Counted from the stretch's first letter, positions 41,155 through 50,831 are shown. The stretch: DNA of 53,544 nt from Flemingiibacterium sp045636145 (GCA_045636145.1 JAZTWV010000003.1:1-53544), one strand, 5' to 3'. Numbers and translations are program-made. The notes: a model not told the origin generated them from the sequence alone.

Positions 41155-43215
41155 ATGCAGATAACATTTGACACGAGTATTCAGTATATGCGCGGAGTGG
41201 GTGAGACCCGTGCCAAGGCACTCCTGCGGCTTGGTATATCCACTGTGGGCGATCTTCTGTATCATTTCCCCAGAGCCTATGAATTTCGCGGAAACGTAAA
41301 GCCGCTTGCCGCCGCCGAGAACGGCGAGACGGCGGCATTCATTCTCACAGCGGCAACCGATGTTAGAAATGCCGCGCTGAAGCGCGGAATGACTCTTGGC
41401 AAGCTTCGGGCGTTTGATGAGTCGGGAAGCTGTGAGATCGTCTTTTTCAATCAGCCTTACATGAAGGATACCGTCGTAAAGGGCGGTGAATACCGATTCT
41501 ACGGAAAAATCACCAAGGAGGGCGGCAAATGTATGCTGTCCTCTCCTGTGGTTGAGCCTATAATCGAGGGCAGAGAGCTTTTGCCTCTTGTGGCAGTATA
41601 TCCGCTGACGTCAGGAATTAACCAGAAGCTTCTGGCGAAGCTTGTTTCGGAGGCGCTTTCGGCACTTGGCGACAACATTCCCGACATTCTTGGTGCGGAG
41701 ATATGCGAGGAGAATAATCTTTGCGGCATTGGAACGGCTCTTCGTGGGATACACGCTCCGAAGGATTTCAAAACCCTTGAGAGGGCAAAAAGACGGCTTA
41801 TATTTGAGGAGCTGTACCGTTTTGCTCTCGGAGTGGGAGATGCGAAAAAGAGGGATGTCACAGCACCGAAGCTTTCCGACATGGATATAACCGCTTTTGC
41901 CGAAAAATTCCCCTATCCCCTTACGGGCGCACAGATACGCTCTATAGGCGAGATCGCCATGGATATGGCGTCCGGCATTCCCATGCGCAGGCTCGTGTGC
42001 GGTGATGTCGGAAGCGGCAAGACCGCGGTTGCCGCGGCGGCGGCATATCTTGCGGTGAAAAACGGGCATCAGTGTGCACTGATGGCACCCACCGAAATCC
42101 TCGCTGTGCAGCATTACAACGAGCTGTCGGAGCTTCTCGGCGGACTCGGTATAAAATGCGGACTTCTTACGGGCAGTACCAAAGGGACTGCCAGACGAGA
42201 GCTTCATGACTCACTTAAATCCGGCGAGCTTGGTGTGCTTGTGGGTACTCACGCGCTTATTGGTGACGGAGTAAAATTTTCGCGTCTCGGACTTGTAATA
42301 TGCGATGAACAGCACCGCTTCGGGGTTGGTCAGCGTGAGGCACTTCTTATGAAGGGCGGCGGCGATTCCTGCCATCAGCTTACTATGAGCGCAACGCCAA
42401 TTCCGAGAACGCTTGCCATGTTTTTATACGGCGAGCTTGATATGTCGGTGCTTGACGAGATGCCGCCCGGCAGACAGAAAGTGGAGACCTTTGTTGTTAA
42501 CGAGAGCTACCGGGAACGACTGAATGGGTTTATACGAAAGCAAAAAGCGGAGGGGCATCAGACTTACGTTGTCTGCCCTGCGGTGGAGGAGCTTGGAGCC
42601 GGAGAGGTGTCCCAGGAGGACATACGCCTGTTTGACTTCGGCTACGATATAAACGAGATCATGCGCCCGAAAAATCCGCCTAAGGCGGCAACTGTGTGGG
42701 CAGAGACGCTTTCGGAGTCACTTCCGGAAATGAAGATAGCCTGCGCACACGGAAAAATGAAGCCGGCGGAAAAGGATGCGGTCATGTCGGAATTTTCGGC
42801 AGGAAGCATTGATGTTCTGGTATCGACCACGGTTATTGAGGTGGGAGTCAACGTCCCCAATGCCACGCTTATGATAATCGAAAATGCGGAGCGATTCGGT
42901 CTTTCTCAGCTCCATCAGCTTCGCGGCAGAGTGGGACGGGGTCGCGCCAAGTCTTACTGCGTGCTTGTTTCGGATGTTGGCGGCAAAAGCTCGGCAAGAG
43001 AGCGGCTTGAAGTTATGCGCACCACCTATGACGGCTTTAAAATAGCCGAATATGACCTTGGCGAGCGAGGTCCCGGCGATTTTCTCGGCTCGGTGGATGC
43101 GGAGGTCCGTCAGCACGGCGATCTTCGCTTCAAGCTTGCAAATCTTTGTGAGGATACAGACCTTTTTGATGCCGCTGTGCGTGCGGCGAAGAAACAGAAG
43201 GAAAGCATTATATAA
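41155..43215 (+). CDS. recG: ATP-dependent DNA helicase RecG
   Basis: RecG reverses stalled replication forks and branch-migrates Holliday junctions. The 686-residue product has the N-terminal wedge domain with an HhH-like MRGVGETRAKALLRLG, Walker A GDVGSGKTAVA (about 284), motif II ICDEQHRFGVGQREAL, SATPIPRTL and motif VI LHQLRGRVGRGRAKSY. Length is typical. It is the head of a plus-strand run recG-mscS-rarA. The ATG at 41155 follows GGGGAG. In Clostridia recG usually lies next to the DAK/ribosomal cluster, but here it is near proB. Confidence 0.96.
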   Translation: MQITFDTSIQYMRGVGETRAKALLRLGISTVGDLLYHFPRAYEFRGNVKPLAAAENGETAAFILTAATDVRNAALKRGMTLGKLRAFDESGSCEIVFFNQPYMKDTVVKGGEYRFYGKITKEGGKCMLSSPVVEPIIEGRELLPLVAVYPLTSGINQKLLAKLVSEALSALGDNIPDILGAEICEENNLCGIGTALRGIHAPKDFKTLERAKRRLIFEELYRFALGVGDAKKRDVTAPKLSDMDITAFAEKFPYPLTGAQIRSIGEIAMDMASGIPMRRLVCGDVGSGKTAVAAAAAYLAVKNGHQCALMAPTEILAVQHYNELSELLGGLGIKCGLLTGSTKGTARRELHDSLKSGELGVLVGTHALIGDGVKFSRLGLVICDEQHRFGVGQREALLMKGGGDSCHQLTMSATPIPRTLAMFLYGELDMSVLDEMPPGRQKVETFVVNESYRERLNGFIRKQKAEGHQTYVVCPAVEELGAGEVSQEDIRLFDFGYDINEIMRPKNPPKAATVWAETLSESLPEMKIACAHGKMKPAEKDAVMSEFSAGSIDVLVSTTVIEVGVNVPNATLMIIENAERFGLSQLHQLRGRVGRGRAKSYCVLVSDVGGKSSARERLEVMRTTYDGFKIAEYDLGERGPGDFLGSVDAEVRQHGDLRFKLANLCEDTDLFDAAVRAAKKQKESII

Positions 43216-43237
43216 TTTATATTTGGAGGATATAAAG

Positions 43238-44332
43238 ATGAGTATTTTTGATGTTATGCTTGTAAGATTTCGTGATTTTTTGGCGGCATTTCTTACAGTG
43301 GGGCTTTGGAAGCTTGCTCTTTGCGCCGTTGTTATAGTGCTTGCACTGCTTATTAAGAGTGCTGTGAGCAAATGCGTATTTAAAGTTATCAAGAAAAAGA
43401 GCAAAAACGGTGACAGTGCTGTAGGCACTGTACTTGACATAATCGACCGACCTGTTCAACTGCTGGTTATCACGGCGGCAATCTACATATGCCTTGGCAT
43501 ACTGGGTATTACCGGAACATTCTCAGGTATTGTAACACAGACTATAAGTACCCTCATACTTGCGGCTGTATTTATGGCACTGGCTAATGCGGCAGATCAC
43601 ATTGAAGAGCTTCTTGGGAAAGTTACCGATAAAACGAATACTCACATGGACAACATAGCGGCAAAATATATTTCGGCTATAGCTAAGATTGCCGTATTCA
43701 TTCTTGGCGCACTCTGCATACTTCAGGTTTGGGTAGAAGATATTACCGGACTTATCGCCGGTCTGTCCATCGGCGGCGTGGCGGTTGCGTTGGCGGCACA
43801 GGACATTGCCGCGAACCTTTTCGGAAGCATTACCGTTATGCTTGACCGTCCTTTCGATATCGGAGAATATATTGAGGTTGACGGAGTTGCCGGCACGGTT
43901 GAGAGTATGGGAATGCGTTCCACTCGCATCCGCACTCTTGATCATGCATTGATAATCGTTCCCAACAAGACTATGAGCACGGCAAAGATCACGAATTGGA
44001 CAAAGATTGACCGTCGCCGCGTAATCTTTAATATCGGGGTTACATATTCCACTACCAAGGCTCAGCTTGAGGAGCTTATTTCGCGCATAGAAGCAATGCT
44101 GAATGAAAGGGATGATATTCGCAAAGAGGGCATATTTGTTGGCTTTGCGGAGTTCGGCGACAGCGCACTGCTTATCTCTGTGCGCTTCTACACCCTTACC
44201 GGTGATGTTGGAGATGCTGCCGTAATGCGCCAAAAAGTGAATTTTGCCATTATGGATATTGTTAATGAAATGGGACTTTCCTTTGCATTTCCCTCACAGA
44301 GTGTTTATATCGAATCCATGCCTAAGGCATAA
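43238..44332 (+). CDS. mscS: MscS-family mechanosensitive ion channel
   Basis: The 364-residue product has three or more transmembrane segments (about 22-45, 65-90 and 100-125, with further ones near 150-190). The conserved TM3/beta domain follows: GLSIGGVAVALAAQDIAANLFGS (key Gly/Ala-rich helix) and VEVDGVAGTVESMGMRSTRIRT-type strand (VDGVAGTVESMG). It opens under hypo-osmotic shock. I use the ATG at 43238, with GGAGGA upstream; an in-frame open region before it belongs to recG. It is co-directional with recG and rarA. Confidence 0.93.
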   Translation: MSIFDVMLVRFRDFLAAFLTVGLWKLALCAVVIVLALLIKSAVSKCVFKVIKKKSKNGDSAVGTVLDIIDRPVQLLVITAAIYICLGILGITGTFSGIVTQTISTLILAAVFMALANAADHIEELLGKVTDKTNTHMDNIAAKYISAIAKIAVFILGALCILQVWVEDITGLIAGLSIGGVAVALAAQDIAANLFGSITVMLDRPFDIGEYIEVDGVAGTVESMGMRSTRIRTLDHALIIVPNKTMSTAKITNWTKIDRRRVIFNIGVTYSTTKAQLEELISRIEAMLNERDDIRKEGIFVGFAEFGDSALLISVRFYTLTGDVGDAAVMRQKVNFAIMDIVNEMGLSFAFPSQSVYIESMPKA

Positions 44333-44359
44333 TCTGCTTGCTGCTGAAAGGAAATAACC

Positions 44360-45592
44360 ATGATACAACCGCTTGCCGATAAGATACGCCCCATTAGCTT
44401 TGATGATATGGTGGGGCAGGAGCACTTAGTGGGAAAAAACGGAGTGCTTCGCCGCATGACGGACTCAGGGCACATAACCAACATGATATTTTTCGGTCCT
44501 CCCGGAACAGGCAAGACTACAGCCGCAAACATTGTGGCGGAACGCTCCGGAATGACCTTGCGGCGTCTCAACGCCACCACAGCAAGCCTTGCGGATGTCA
44601 AGGAGGTCATTGAGGAGACGGGCACCATATACGGAAGCGGCGGAATACTTCTTTATCTTGATGAGATACAGTATTTCAATAAAAAACAGCAGCAATCTCT
44701 CCTTGAATTTATGGAGGACGGGCGAATAACGCTTATTGCATCTACTACGGAAAATCCGTATTTCTACGTATACAACGCGATTATTTCTCGCTCTGCGGTA
44801 TTTGAATTTAAACCGGTATCGCCATCTGACATAAAAAAGGCACTTGTGCGCACACTTGAACGGCTGAATGCTGACGAGGGTGTGGCTGTGCGGTGCGGTG
44901 ATGAGGCGTACGATGTATTGTCGGGCTCTGCCGCAGGAGATGTACGGCGCAGTATAGGTTTGCTTGAAAACGCATTTTATCTTGCGGCGTCCGGTGACAG
45001 AGAGATAACAGTGGAGCTTATCCGCTCCTTTACGCCAAAGGTTGTGGGAAACTTTGATCGGGCAGGGGATGTACACTATGATCTTTTGTCCTGCTTACAA
45101 AAATCCATACGCGGCTCGGACCCGGATGCGGCGGTATTTTATCTTGCAAAGCTTCTTGAGGGCGGAGATCTTATTTCGGTGTGCAGGCGGCTTCAGGTAA
45201 TTGCAAGCGAGGACATCGGGCTTGCCTACCCCATGGCGGCGGTCATCACCAAGTCCTGCGTTGACAGTGCGAGGGAACTTGGGTTGCCGGAAGGTCGCAT
45301 ACCGCTTGCCAATGCGGCAGTGATGCTTGCCACTGCGCCGAAATCAAGTAGCGCGTATTCGGCTTTGGCGGCGGCAAATGCGGACATTGCGGCAGGCAAG
45401 GGGCAGGTTGTACCAACTCATCTTCGCAGTCCCAATTTTGTTGGTTACAAGTACCCCCACGACTATCCCGATCACTATATTAAGCAGCAATATCTTCCCG
45501 ATGATCTGAAAAACGCCCGTTACTACGAGTACGGTGACAACAAGGTCGAGCAGGCGGCAAAGGCTTATTGGGATAAGGTGAAAAATAGGTAA
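44360..45592 (+). CDS. rarA: RarA/MgsA-type AAA+ replication-associated recombination protein
   Basis: RarA acts at stalled forks and in recombination, related to clamp loader proteins. The 410-residue product has Walker A GPPGTGKTTAANI (about 48-60), Walker B LLYLDEIQYF, sensor motif STTENPYFYV and the C-terminal tetramerisation region (ALAAANADIAAGKGQVVPTHLR). In length (about 410-450) and order it fits RarA. The ATG follows GAAAGGAAA. The downstream gap contains the second copy of the dispersed repeat. Confidence 0.95.
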   Translation: MIQPLADKIRPISFDDMVGQEHLVGKNGVLRRMTDSGHITNMIFFGPPGTGKTTAANIVAERSGMTLRRLNATTASLADVKEVIEETGTIYGSGGILLYLDEIQYFNKKQQQSLLEFMEDGRITLIASTTENPYFYVYNAIISRSAVFEFKPVSPSDIKKALVRTLERLNADEGVAVRCGDEAYDVLSGSAAGDVRRSIGLLENAFYLAASGDREITVELIRSFTPKVVGNFDRAGDVHYDLLSCLQKSIRGSDPDAAVFYLAKLLEGGDLISVCRRLQVIASEDIGLAYPMAAVITKSCVDSARELGLPEGRIPLANAAVMLATAPKSSSAYSALAAANADIAAGKGQVVPTHLRSPNFVGYKYPHDYPDHYIKQQYLPDDLKNARYYEYGDNKVEQAAKAYWDKVKNR

Positions 45593-45893
45593 AGGTGGAG
45601 TTAGGGGATACGCGCTGTTCTTGAGCACATCGCAAAACGATGTGCATAAAAAGCTCCGCAAAGAACTTTATACAGGGGAAGTGCATACCGCTAAGGCAAC
45701 ACAAATGCTAATCGTTTGGGCGCACTACTCGCGCCGCCTGCATGGGTCCTCACCATTCCGGCGGCTTGGGTTGGCGTAATCGGTTGTGTGGTAAAGGTTG
45801 ATTGTGATGCATCTGTAGGGGCGACGTCCGTGGCGTCCCGTTCACTGTTGTCTATACCAAAATCATAGCAAATTACGAATAACGGAGGATACT
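45593..45893. repeat. Gene-free gap holding dispersed repeat copy 2 (45615-45774, minus orientation)
   Basis: Read on the minus strand, 45774-45721 matches 31151-31204, and 45677-45615 matches the 3' part of the first copy, including the stem GCACATCG/CGATGTGC at 45625-45645. After it, 45809-45845 resembles another common repeat fragment (GTAGGGGCGACG...). No gene was seen. The ribosome binding site GGAGG of the next gene lies at 45884-45888. Confidence 0.75.
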
Positions 45894-46673
45894 TTGGGTA
45901 CATTTAAGATTCTTGCTGTAGGGGACGTTGTAGGACCTGCGGCGGTGAAGCACATAAAGGAAAATCTGTGGAATTTCAGAAATTACCACAAAATAAATAT
46001 GGTGGTCTGCAACGCGGAAAATGCCGCTCTCGGCAACGGTCTTGATCCGGCAAGTGCTGACACGCTTATTGCGGCAGGCTGTGACATACTTACAAGCGGC
46101 AATCATATATTCAAAAAGAGAGAAATAAGGGCATATCTTGATTCAAGCGATACCCTTATTCGTCCGGCTAACTATCCTGCCGGAACGGCAGGCAACGGTT
46201 ACACGCTTACCAATATTGACGGTTGGCGAGTGCTTGTTATCAACGTGCTTGGCACTATATATCTTGAATCCCTCGCTTGCCCCTTTGACACGGTTGAGCG
46301 CATACTTGAACGTGAGTCGGGGAAGTACGATTTTGCCGTTCTTGATATTCACGCAGAAGCCACAAGCGAAAAAATAGCCCTTGGACGTTATTTTGACGGC
46401 AGGATAAACGTGATTGTAGGTACGCATACCCATGTACCGACGGCGGATACTATGATCTTGCCGAAGGGAAGCGGATATGTTACCGATCTTGGCATGACAG
46501 GGCCTCACGACGGTGTGCTTGGCGTGCGCGCTGACATTATTATCGAAAAGCTTCGCACCAAAATGCCTGTGAGATTTGAGCTGTCAGACGGTCCTGTGGA
46601 TGCGGATGCGGTGATGTTTACCATCGACACGGACAGCGGTAAGGTTACAGAAGCGATAAGGGTGAATTTTTAA
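45894..46673 (+). CDS. ymdB: YmdB-type metallophosphoesterase (TIGR00282 family)
   Basis: YmdB is a 2',3'-cyclic phosphodiesterase needed in Bacillus for motility and biofilm switching. The 259-residue product has a metal-ligand pattern: VGDVVG (about 9-14), VCNAENAALGNGLD (NAEN), GNHIFKK (about 70) and VGTHTHVPTAD with the His pair. The start is a TTG at 45894, five bases after a perfect GGAGG; no ATG is better placed. Length matches (about 260). In Bacillus, ymdB lies near recA and spoVS; here it is downstream of rarA. Confidence 0.9.
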   Translation: MGTFKILAVGDVVGPAAVKHIKENLWNFRNYHKINMVVCNAENAALGNGLDPASADTLIAAGCDILTSGNHIFKKREIRAYLDSSDTLIRPANYPAGTAGNGYTLTNIDGWRVLVINVLGTIYLESLACPFDTVERILERESGKYDFAVLDIHAEATSEKIALGRYFDGRINVIVGTHTHVPTADTMILPKGSGYVTDLGMTGPHDGVLGVRADIIIEKLRTKMPVRFELSDGPVDADAVMFTIDTDSGKVTEAIRVNF

Positions 46674-46726
46674 ACAGTTCTCGACGGTGTTTGCGTTTAT
46701 GAGACGAATGACATCTGGATTTTGTA

Positions 46727-46752
46727 GGGCAGGGGTTTGCTCCTGACGCTTA
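46727..46752 (+). repeat. Short repeat fragment
   Basis: GTAGGGCAGGGGTTTGCTCC at 46728-46747 resembles the reverse complement of the GC-rich block at about 31221-31243 (GGAGCAAGCCCCCGCCCTAC), with two mismatches by eye. It lies between ymdB and the typA terminator. It is a probable remnant of the same repeat family. Confidence 0.5.
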
Positions 46753-46767
46753 TACTTAAACAAAAAG

Positions 46768-46797
46768 AAGCTCCTCCGCAAGGATGCGGAGGAGCTT
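46768..46797. terminator. Convergent terminator between ymdB and typA
   Basis: The perfect 13-bp stem AAGCTCCTCCGCA (46768-46780) with TGCGGAGGAGCTT (46785-46797) has an AGGA loop. A CTTTTTG tail follows on the minus strand, making it a good typA terminator; it may also serve ymdB. Confidence 0.88.
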
Positions 46798-46804
46798 TCG
46801 TATA

Positions 46805-48628
46805 TTACTTTTTCAGCTTAGCCTGTGCCTTAAGTCTTGTGGGGGTGTCAAGTATCGCCTTGCGCAGACGAATGGACTTGGGTGTTACCTCCATAAGCTC
46901 GTCCTCGGCGAGGAATTCAATAGCTTCTTCAAGGCTCATCTGCTTGTGGGGGGTAAGAATAAGCGCTTCGTCAGCACCCGATGAACGGATGGAAGTAAGA
47001 TGCTTCTTCTTACAGGGATTAAGTGCGATATCGCCTATCTTCGGCGATTCACCAACGATCATGCCCTCGTAAACGGGGGTCTGAACGCCAACAAACATCT
47101 GACCTCTGTCCTGGGTCTGATAGAGACCGTAGGATGTGGTTTCGCCTGCCTCGCTTGCAACAAGTGAGCCGGTGTAGCGAAGTGTAATGTCTCCGCGGTA
47201 GGGCTGATAGCCGTCGAACACGGAGTTTATGATACCCTCGCCGCGGGTGTCGGTGAGAAATTCGCTTCTGTAGCCGAACAGGCAGCGCGCCGGGATCACA
47301 TATTCGATTCTCATGCGGCTTCCGTGAAGATTCATTTCAAGCAGGTCGCCCTTGCGTGCGCCAAGCTTCATTATAACCGAGCCTTCGCTTCCCTCAGGCA
47401 CGTCGATTGTAACACGCTCCATAGGCTCGCAAAGCTGACCGTCTATTTCCTTGTAAAGCACGCGCGGCATGGAGCAGGTAAGCTCATATCCCTCGCGGCG
47501 CATATTTTCAATAAGGATGGAAAGGTGCATTTCACCTCTGCCCGCCACCTTGAAGCAGTCGGTAGTTTCGCCGTCGGAAACTCTGAGCGAAACGTCACGC
47601 AGAAGCTCCTTGTAGAGTCTTTCACGAAGCTGACGGGAGGTGACAAACTTGCCCTCGCGTCCTGCAAAGGGGCTGTCGTTTACCGAGAAGGTCATTTCAA
47701 GTGTCGGCTCGCTTACTTTTACAAATTCAAGAGGCTCAATGCAGTCAACGGCACAAACTGTGTCGCCGATTGTAACATCTCCTGCGCCTGAGAAGCATAC
47801 GATGTCACCCATCTTTGCGGTTTCCACAGGGATTCTCTGGAGACCGTCTATCTGGTAGAGAGAAACGATGCGTGTGCGCTTGGGTGCGTCACCTGTGTGG
47901 AAGTTCGCAATTGCAACCTCCTGGCCAACCTTGAGTCCGCCGCGCTCAATGCGTCCGATTCCGATACGTCCAACGTATTCGTTATAGTCGATTGAGGAAA
48001 CAAGCATCTGAAGCGGCTCTTCGTCCTCGCCCTCGGGAGCAGGGATATATTCAAGAATAGTGTCAAAGAGACAGCGCAGATCCTCGCCTCTTTCCTCGGG
48101 GGAGAGGGAAGCTGTTCCGTCACGTCCGCAGGCGAATACCATGGGAGAATCGAGCTGTTCGTCGGTTGCGTCAAGGTCGATAAGCAGCTCAAGCACCTCG
48201 TCGATGACTTCGTTAATACGTGCATCGGGCTTGTCCACCTTGTTTACCACAACGATAACCTTGTGCTTAAGCTCAAGCGCTTTCTGAAGCACAAAACGGG
48301 TCTGAGGCATAGGACCCTCTGCCGCGTCAACCAGCAGAAGAACGCCGTTTACCATTTTAAGTATACGCTCAACCTCGCCGCCGAAATCCGCGTGACCGGG
48401 GGTGTCGATGATATTGATCTTTACATCTTTATAATGCGCGGCGGTGTTCTTTGCGAGAATTGTAATGCCGCGCTCTTTTTCGATGGCATCCGAGTCCATT
48501 ACTCTGTCCTCTGTAGCCTGATTTTCACGGAATATACCGCCCTGCTTCAACATCTCGTCAACAAGAGTGGTCTTGCCGTGGTCAACGTGGGCGATTATTG
48601 CTATGTTTCTTAAATCGTTTCGGATCAA
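46805..48628 (-). CDS. typA: Translational GTPase TypA/BipA
   Basis: TypA is a ribosome-associated GTPase related to EF-G that helps large-subunit assembly and growth under stress. The 607-residue product has G1 HVDHGKTT (about 15-22), the T of the RGITI G2 loop, DTPGHADF and NKVDKPDAR, followed by EF-G-like domains 3 and 5 and the C-terminal domain. Length is typical. The start is a TTG at 48628 after AAGGAG, with an extended -10 TGGTATAAT at 48679-48687 (minus strand) upstream; the -35 is poor. Confidence 0.96.
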   Translation of the reverse strand: MIRNDLRNIAIIAHVDHGKTTLVDEMLKQGGIFRENQATEDRVMDSDAIEKERGITILAKNTAAHYKDVKINIIDTPGHADFGGEVERILKMVNGVLLLVDAAEGPMPQTRFVLQKALELKHKVIVVVNKVDKPDARINEVIDEVLELLIDLDATDEQLDSPMVFACGRDGTASLSPEERGEDLRCLFDTILEYIPAPEGEDEEPLQMLVSSIDYNEYVGRIGIGRIERGGLKVGQEVAIANFHTGDAPKRTRIVSLYQIDGLQRIPVETAKMGDIVCFSGAGDVTIGDTVCAVDCIEPLEFVKVSEPTLEMTFSVNDSPFAGREGKFVTSRQLRERLYKELLRDVSLRVSDGETTDCFKVAGRGEMHLSILIENMRREGYELTCSMPRVLYKEIDGQLCEPMERVTIDVPEGSEGSVIMKLGARKGDLLEMNLHGSRMRIEYVIPARCLFGYRSEFLTDTRGEGIINSVFDGYQPYRGDITLRYTGSLVASEAGETTSYGLYQTQDRGQMFVGVQTPVYEGMIVGESPKIGDIALNPCKKKHLTSIRSSGADEALILTPHKQMSLEEAIEFLAEDELMEVTPKSIRLRKAILDTPTRLKAQAKLKK

Positions 48629-48822
48629 TGTGATCTCTCCTTACAATATAAATTTATCATTTTGCAATCATACTATTTATTATACCACGAATCCGCCGCC
48701 CGTGAAAAGTGTTATTTTTTACAATATTTTTGCCGTTTTCATTTGCTTTTTTGATATAGAGCCTGTTTTTAAGGCGTTTTTTGCATTTTTGGGATGAAAA
48801 TGCACGCTTTCGCGAAAAAATA

Positions 48823-48855
48823 GCACCGCCTGCGTGGAATTCACGCAGACGGTGC
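48823..48855 (-). terminator. glmS terminator
   Basis: The stem GCACCG-C-CTGCGTG (48823-48836) pairs with CACGCAG-A-CGGTGC (48842-48855) with one mismatch. On the minus strand it is followed by TATTTTTTC. It lies just beyond the glmS stop at 48883. The rest of the gap 48629-48822 holds the typA promoter and AT-rich sequence. Confidence 0.85.
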
Positions 48856-48882
48856 CGTTTTTGTGCCTTATTTGGTAAAGCT

Positions 48883-50709
48883 TTATTCTACTGTAACCGA
48901 TTTTGCAAGATTTCTCGGCTTGTCGATGTCGCATCCCCTTGCCGCCGCCGCATGATAAGCGAACAACTGGAGCGCGCATACCTCGGGGAGGAACGCAAGC
49001 TCAGTGGATATCTCAGGAAGGCGGATGATGTGATCCGCAGTGCCGTCAGCAACCTCGATGCCTGCGCCGCAGATCATAAACGTTTCTGCTCCGCGTGCTT
49101 TAGTCTCTCGGATGTTGGAAACCATTTTCTCGTAGAGATCGGGAACGGTGCAAAGCGCAACTACGGGAACTCCGGGGGTGATAAGAGAGATAGTGCCGTG
49201 CTTAAGCTCGCCTGCCGCATATGCCTCGCTGTGAATGTAGGAGATTTCCTTCAGCTTCAGTGAGCCTTCTGCCGCAAGATGGTAGTCGACACCTCGTCCG
49301 ATGAAGAAAAGGTCCTCGCAGTCAGCGATGCTCTTAGCAACAGCCTCGATTTCTTTCTCCCGTGCGATCATCTCTGCGACGGCTTCGGGAGCACGGTCGT
49401 AAAGCTCCGAAACCCGTTTTGCCGCATCCTCACTCGAAAGCTTGCCGCGGACAAGACCTGCTTCCACAGACAACAGGTAAAGGAGTGCTGTCTGAACGGA
49501 GTAAGCCTTTGTGCTTGCAACGGCGATTTCCGGTCCTGCCATTGTGTAGAGAACAAAATCTGCCTCGCGTGCAATGGACGAGCCGATGACGTTTACTATG
49601 GCAAGTGTTGCCGCGCCCTTTTTCTTTGCAAGTCTCAGTGCCGCAAGGGAGTCTGCGGTTTCACCCGACTGCGAGATGATAAGCACAAGGTCGCCCTTTC
49701 CCACAATGGGATCGTTGTATCTGAACTCGGATGCGATGTCAACCTCACAAGGGAGCTTTGCAAGAGAGTTAAGAAGTCCCTTTGCCACAAGTCCGGCGTG
49801 CATTGCTGTTCCGCAGGCGATTATGTGCATACGGGATATCTCCCCTAAAACAGACGTATCAAAGCCGTCACCCGAAAAGTCCGGGAGACCGTTCTTTATA
49901 CGGCTGTGGAGAGTGGTGCGTATAGCATTAGGTTCCTCATTTATTTCTTTTATCATAAAGTGAGGATATCCGCCGCGCTCCGCAGCCTCTATATCCCAAT
50001 GCGCAACTTTAAGCTCCTTGTTTACCGGCTCGCCATCCTTCCATATTTCAGCCGCTGAACGGGTGACTTTTGCGATCTCACCCTCGTCAAGCTGATAATA
50101 GTCTCTGGTGCGGCGAAGGATTGCCGTAATGTCGGAAGCGATATAGTGTTCATCCTCGCCCTTGCCGATTATAAGCGGAGAGCCTTGCCTTGCCGCCCAT
50201 ACGGTTTCCGGATCGTCTGCGAACAGTATGCCAAGTGCCCAAGAACCCACAAGTCTTGATGTCATGCGCTCTATAGCGGCGCGTGCCGTAAGCTTTTCCT
50301 TTACATAATAGTAATCAAGAAGCTTTGCGGCAACTTCCGTGTCGGTTTCGCTCTCGAATGTGTATCCGAGACCGATCAGTTCCTCTTTCAGCGCCGCGTA
50401 GTTTTCAACGATTCCGTTGTGAACAAGGCGCAGAGAAGGTGTGCCGTGAGGATGCGCATTTATATCGTCGGGTGCACCGTGGGTCGCCCAACGGGTGTGA
50501 CCGATTCCGCAGTGTGATTCCGGGGTCACCTGCATCAGTGCTTCCACATTTGTAAGTCTGCCTGCAGCCTTCACTGTATTAAGCTTTTTACTTGTGTCGA
50601 AGAATGCTATACCCGCAGAGTCGTATCCGCGATATTCCAGGGCGCGCAGGCCCTCGATAAGATGATGTACAGAATTATCTTTACCTATGTATCCAATGAT
50701 ACCACACAT
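48883..50709 (-). CDS. glmS: Glutamine--fructose-6-phosphate aminotransferase
   Basis: GlmS makes glucosamine-6-phosphate from fructose-6-phosphate and glutamine, the first step towards UDP-GlcNAc for peptidoglycan. The 608-residue product starts MCGIIGYIG with Cys2 as the glutaminase nucleophile, has the glutaminase domain (about 1-230) and two SIS domains (about 290-430 and 460-590), and ends in CDIDKPRNLAKSVTVE. The ATG at 50709 follows AGGAG; an upstream in-frame start at 50781 is excluded, since it lies in the leader. A glmS ribozyme precedes it. Confidence 0.97.
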   Translation of the reverse strand: MCGIIGYIGKDNSVHHLIEGLRALEYRGYDSAGIAFFDTSKKLNTVKAAGRLTNVEALMQVTPESHCGIGHTRWATHGAPDDINAHPHGTPSLRLVHNGIVENYAALKEELIGLGYTFESETDTEVAAKLLDYYYVKEKLTARAAIERMTSRLVGSWALGILFADDPETVWAARQGSPLIIGKGEDEHYIASDITAILRRTRDYYQLDEGEIAKVTRSAAEIWKDGEPVNKELKVAHWDIEAAERGGYPHFMIKEINEEPNAIRTTLHSRIKNGLPDFSGDGFDTSVLGEISRMHIIACGTAMHAGLVAKGLLNSLAKLPCEVDIASEFRYNDPIVGKGDLVLIISQSGETADSLAALRLAKKKGAATLAIVNVIGSSIAREADFVLYTMAGPEIAVASTKAYSVQTALLYLLSVEAGLVRGKLSSEDAAKRVSELYDRAPEAVAEMIAREKEIEAVAKSIADCEDLFFIGRGVDYHLAAEGSLKLKEISYIHSEAYAAGELKHGTISLITPGVPVVALCTVPDLYEKMVSNIRETKARGAETFMICGAGIEVADGTADHIIRLPEISTELAFLPEVCALQLFAYHAAAARGCDIDKPRNLAKSVTVE

Positions 50710-50779
50710 ATGTTTTTCTCCTATAATCAAAAGCCGCATGTGCGAAAAGCAAACTGTACTGAATAGGCACAGGCTGCCC

Positions 50780-50829
50780 ATACGGTTTTTGCCGTAATAT
50801 AATTTTTTGTTTTTTGTTTTTTGTTTTAT
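50780..50829 (-). other. A-rich spacer and small hairpin between ribozyme and glmS
   Basis: On the minus strand three CAAAAAA units run across 50803-50824, followed by the hairpin TACGG/CCGTA at 50780-50795. The segment joins the ribozyme to the glmS ribosome binding site. It may be a flexible linker or a site for RNase or ribosome binding. Function is a guess. Confidence 0.4.
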
Positions 50830-50831
50830 CC

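Noticed and set aside
43052..43237. N-terminal extension of the MscS channel
   Set aside because: It lies inside recG in another frame; the ATG at 43238 follows GGAGGA.
45593..45893. Small protein genes in the rarA-ymdB gap
   Set aside because: Open frames here overlap repeat sequence, lack ribosome binding sites and resemble nothing.
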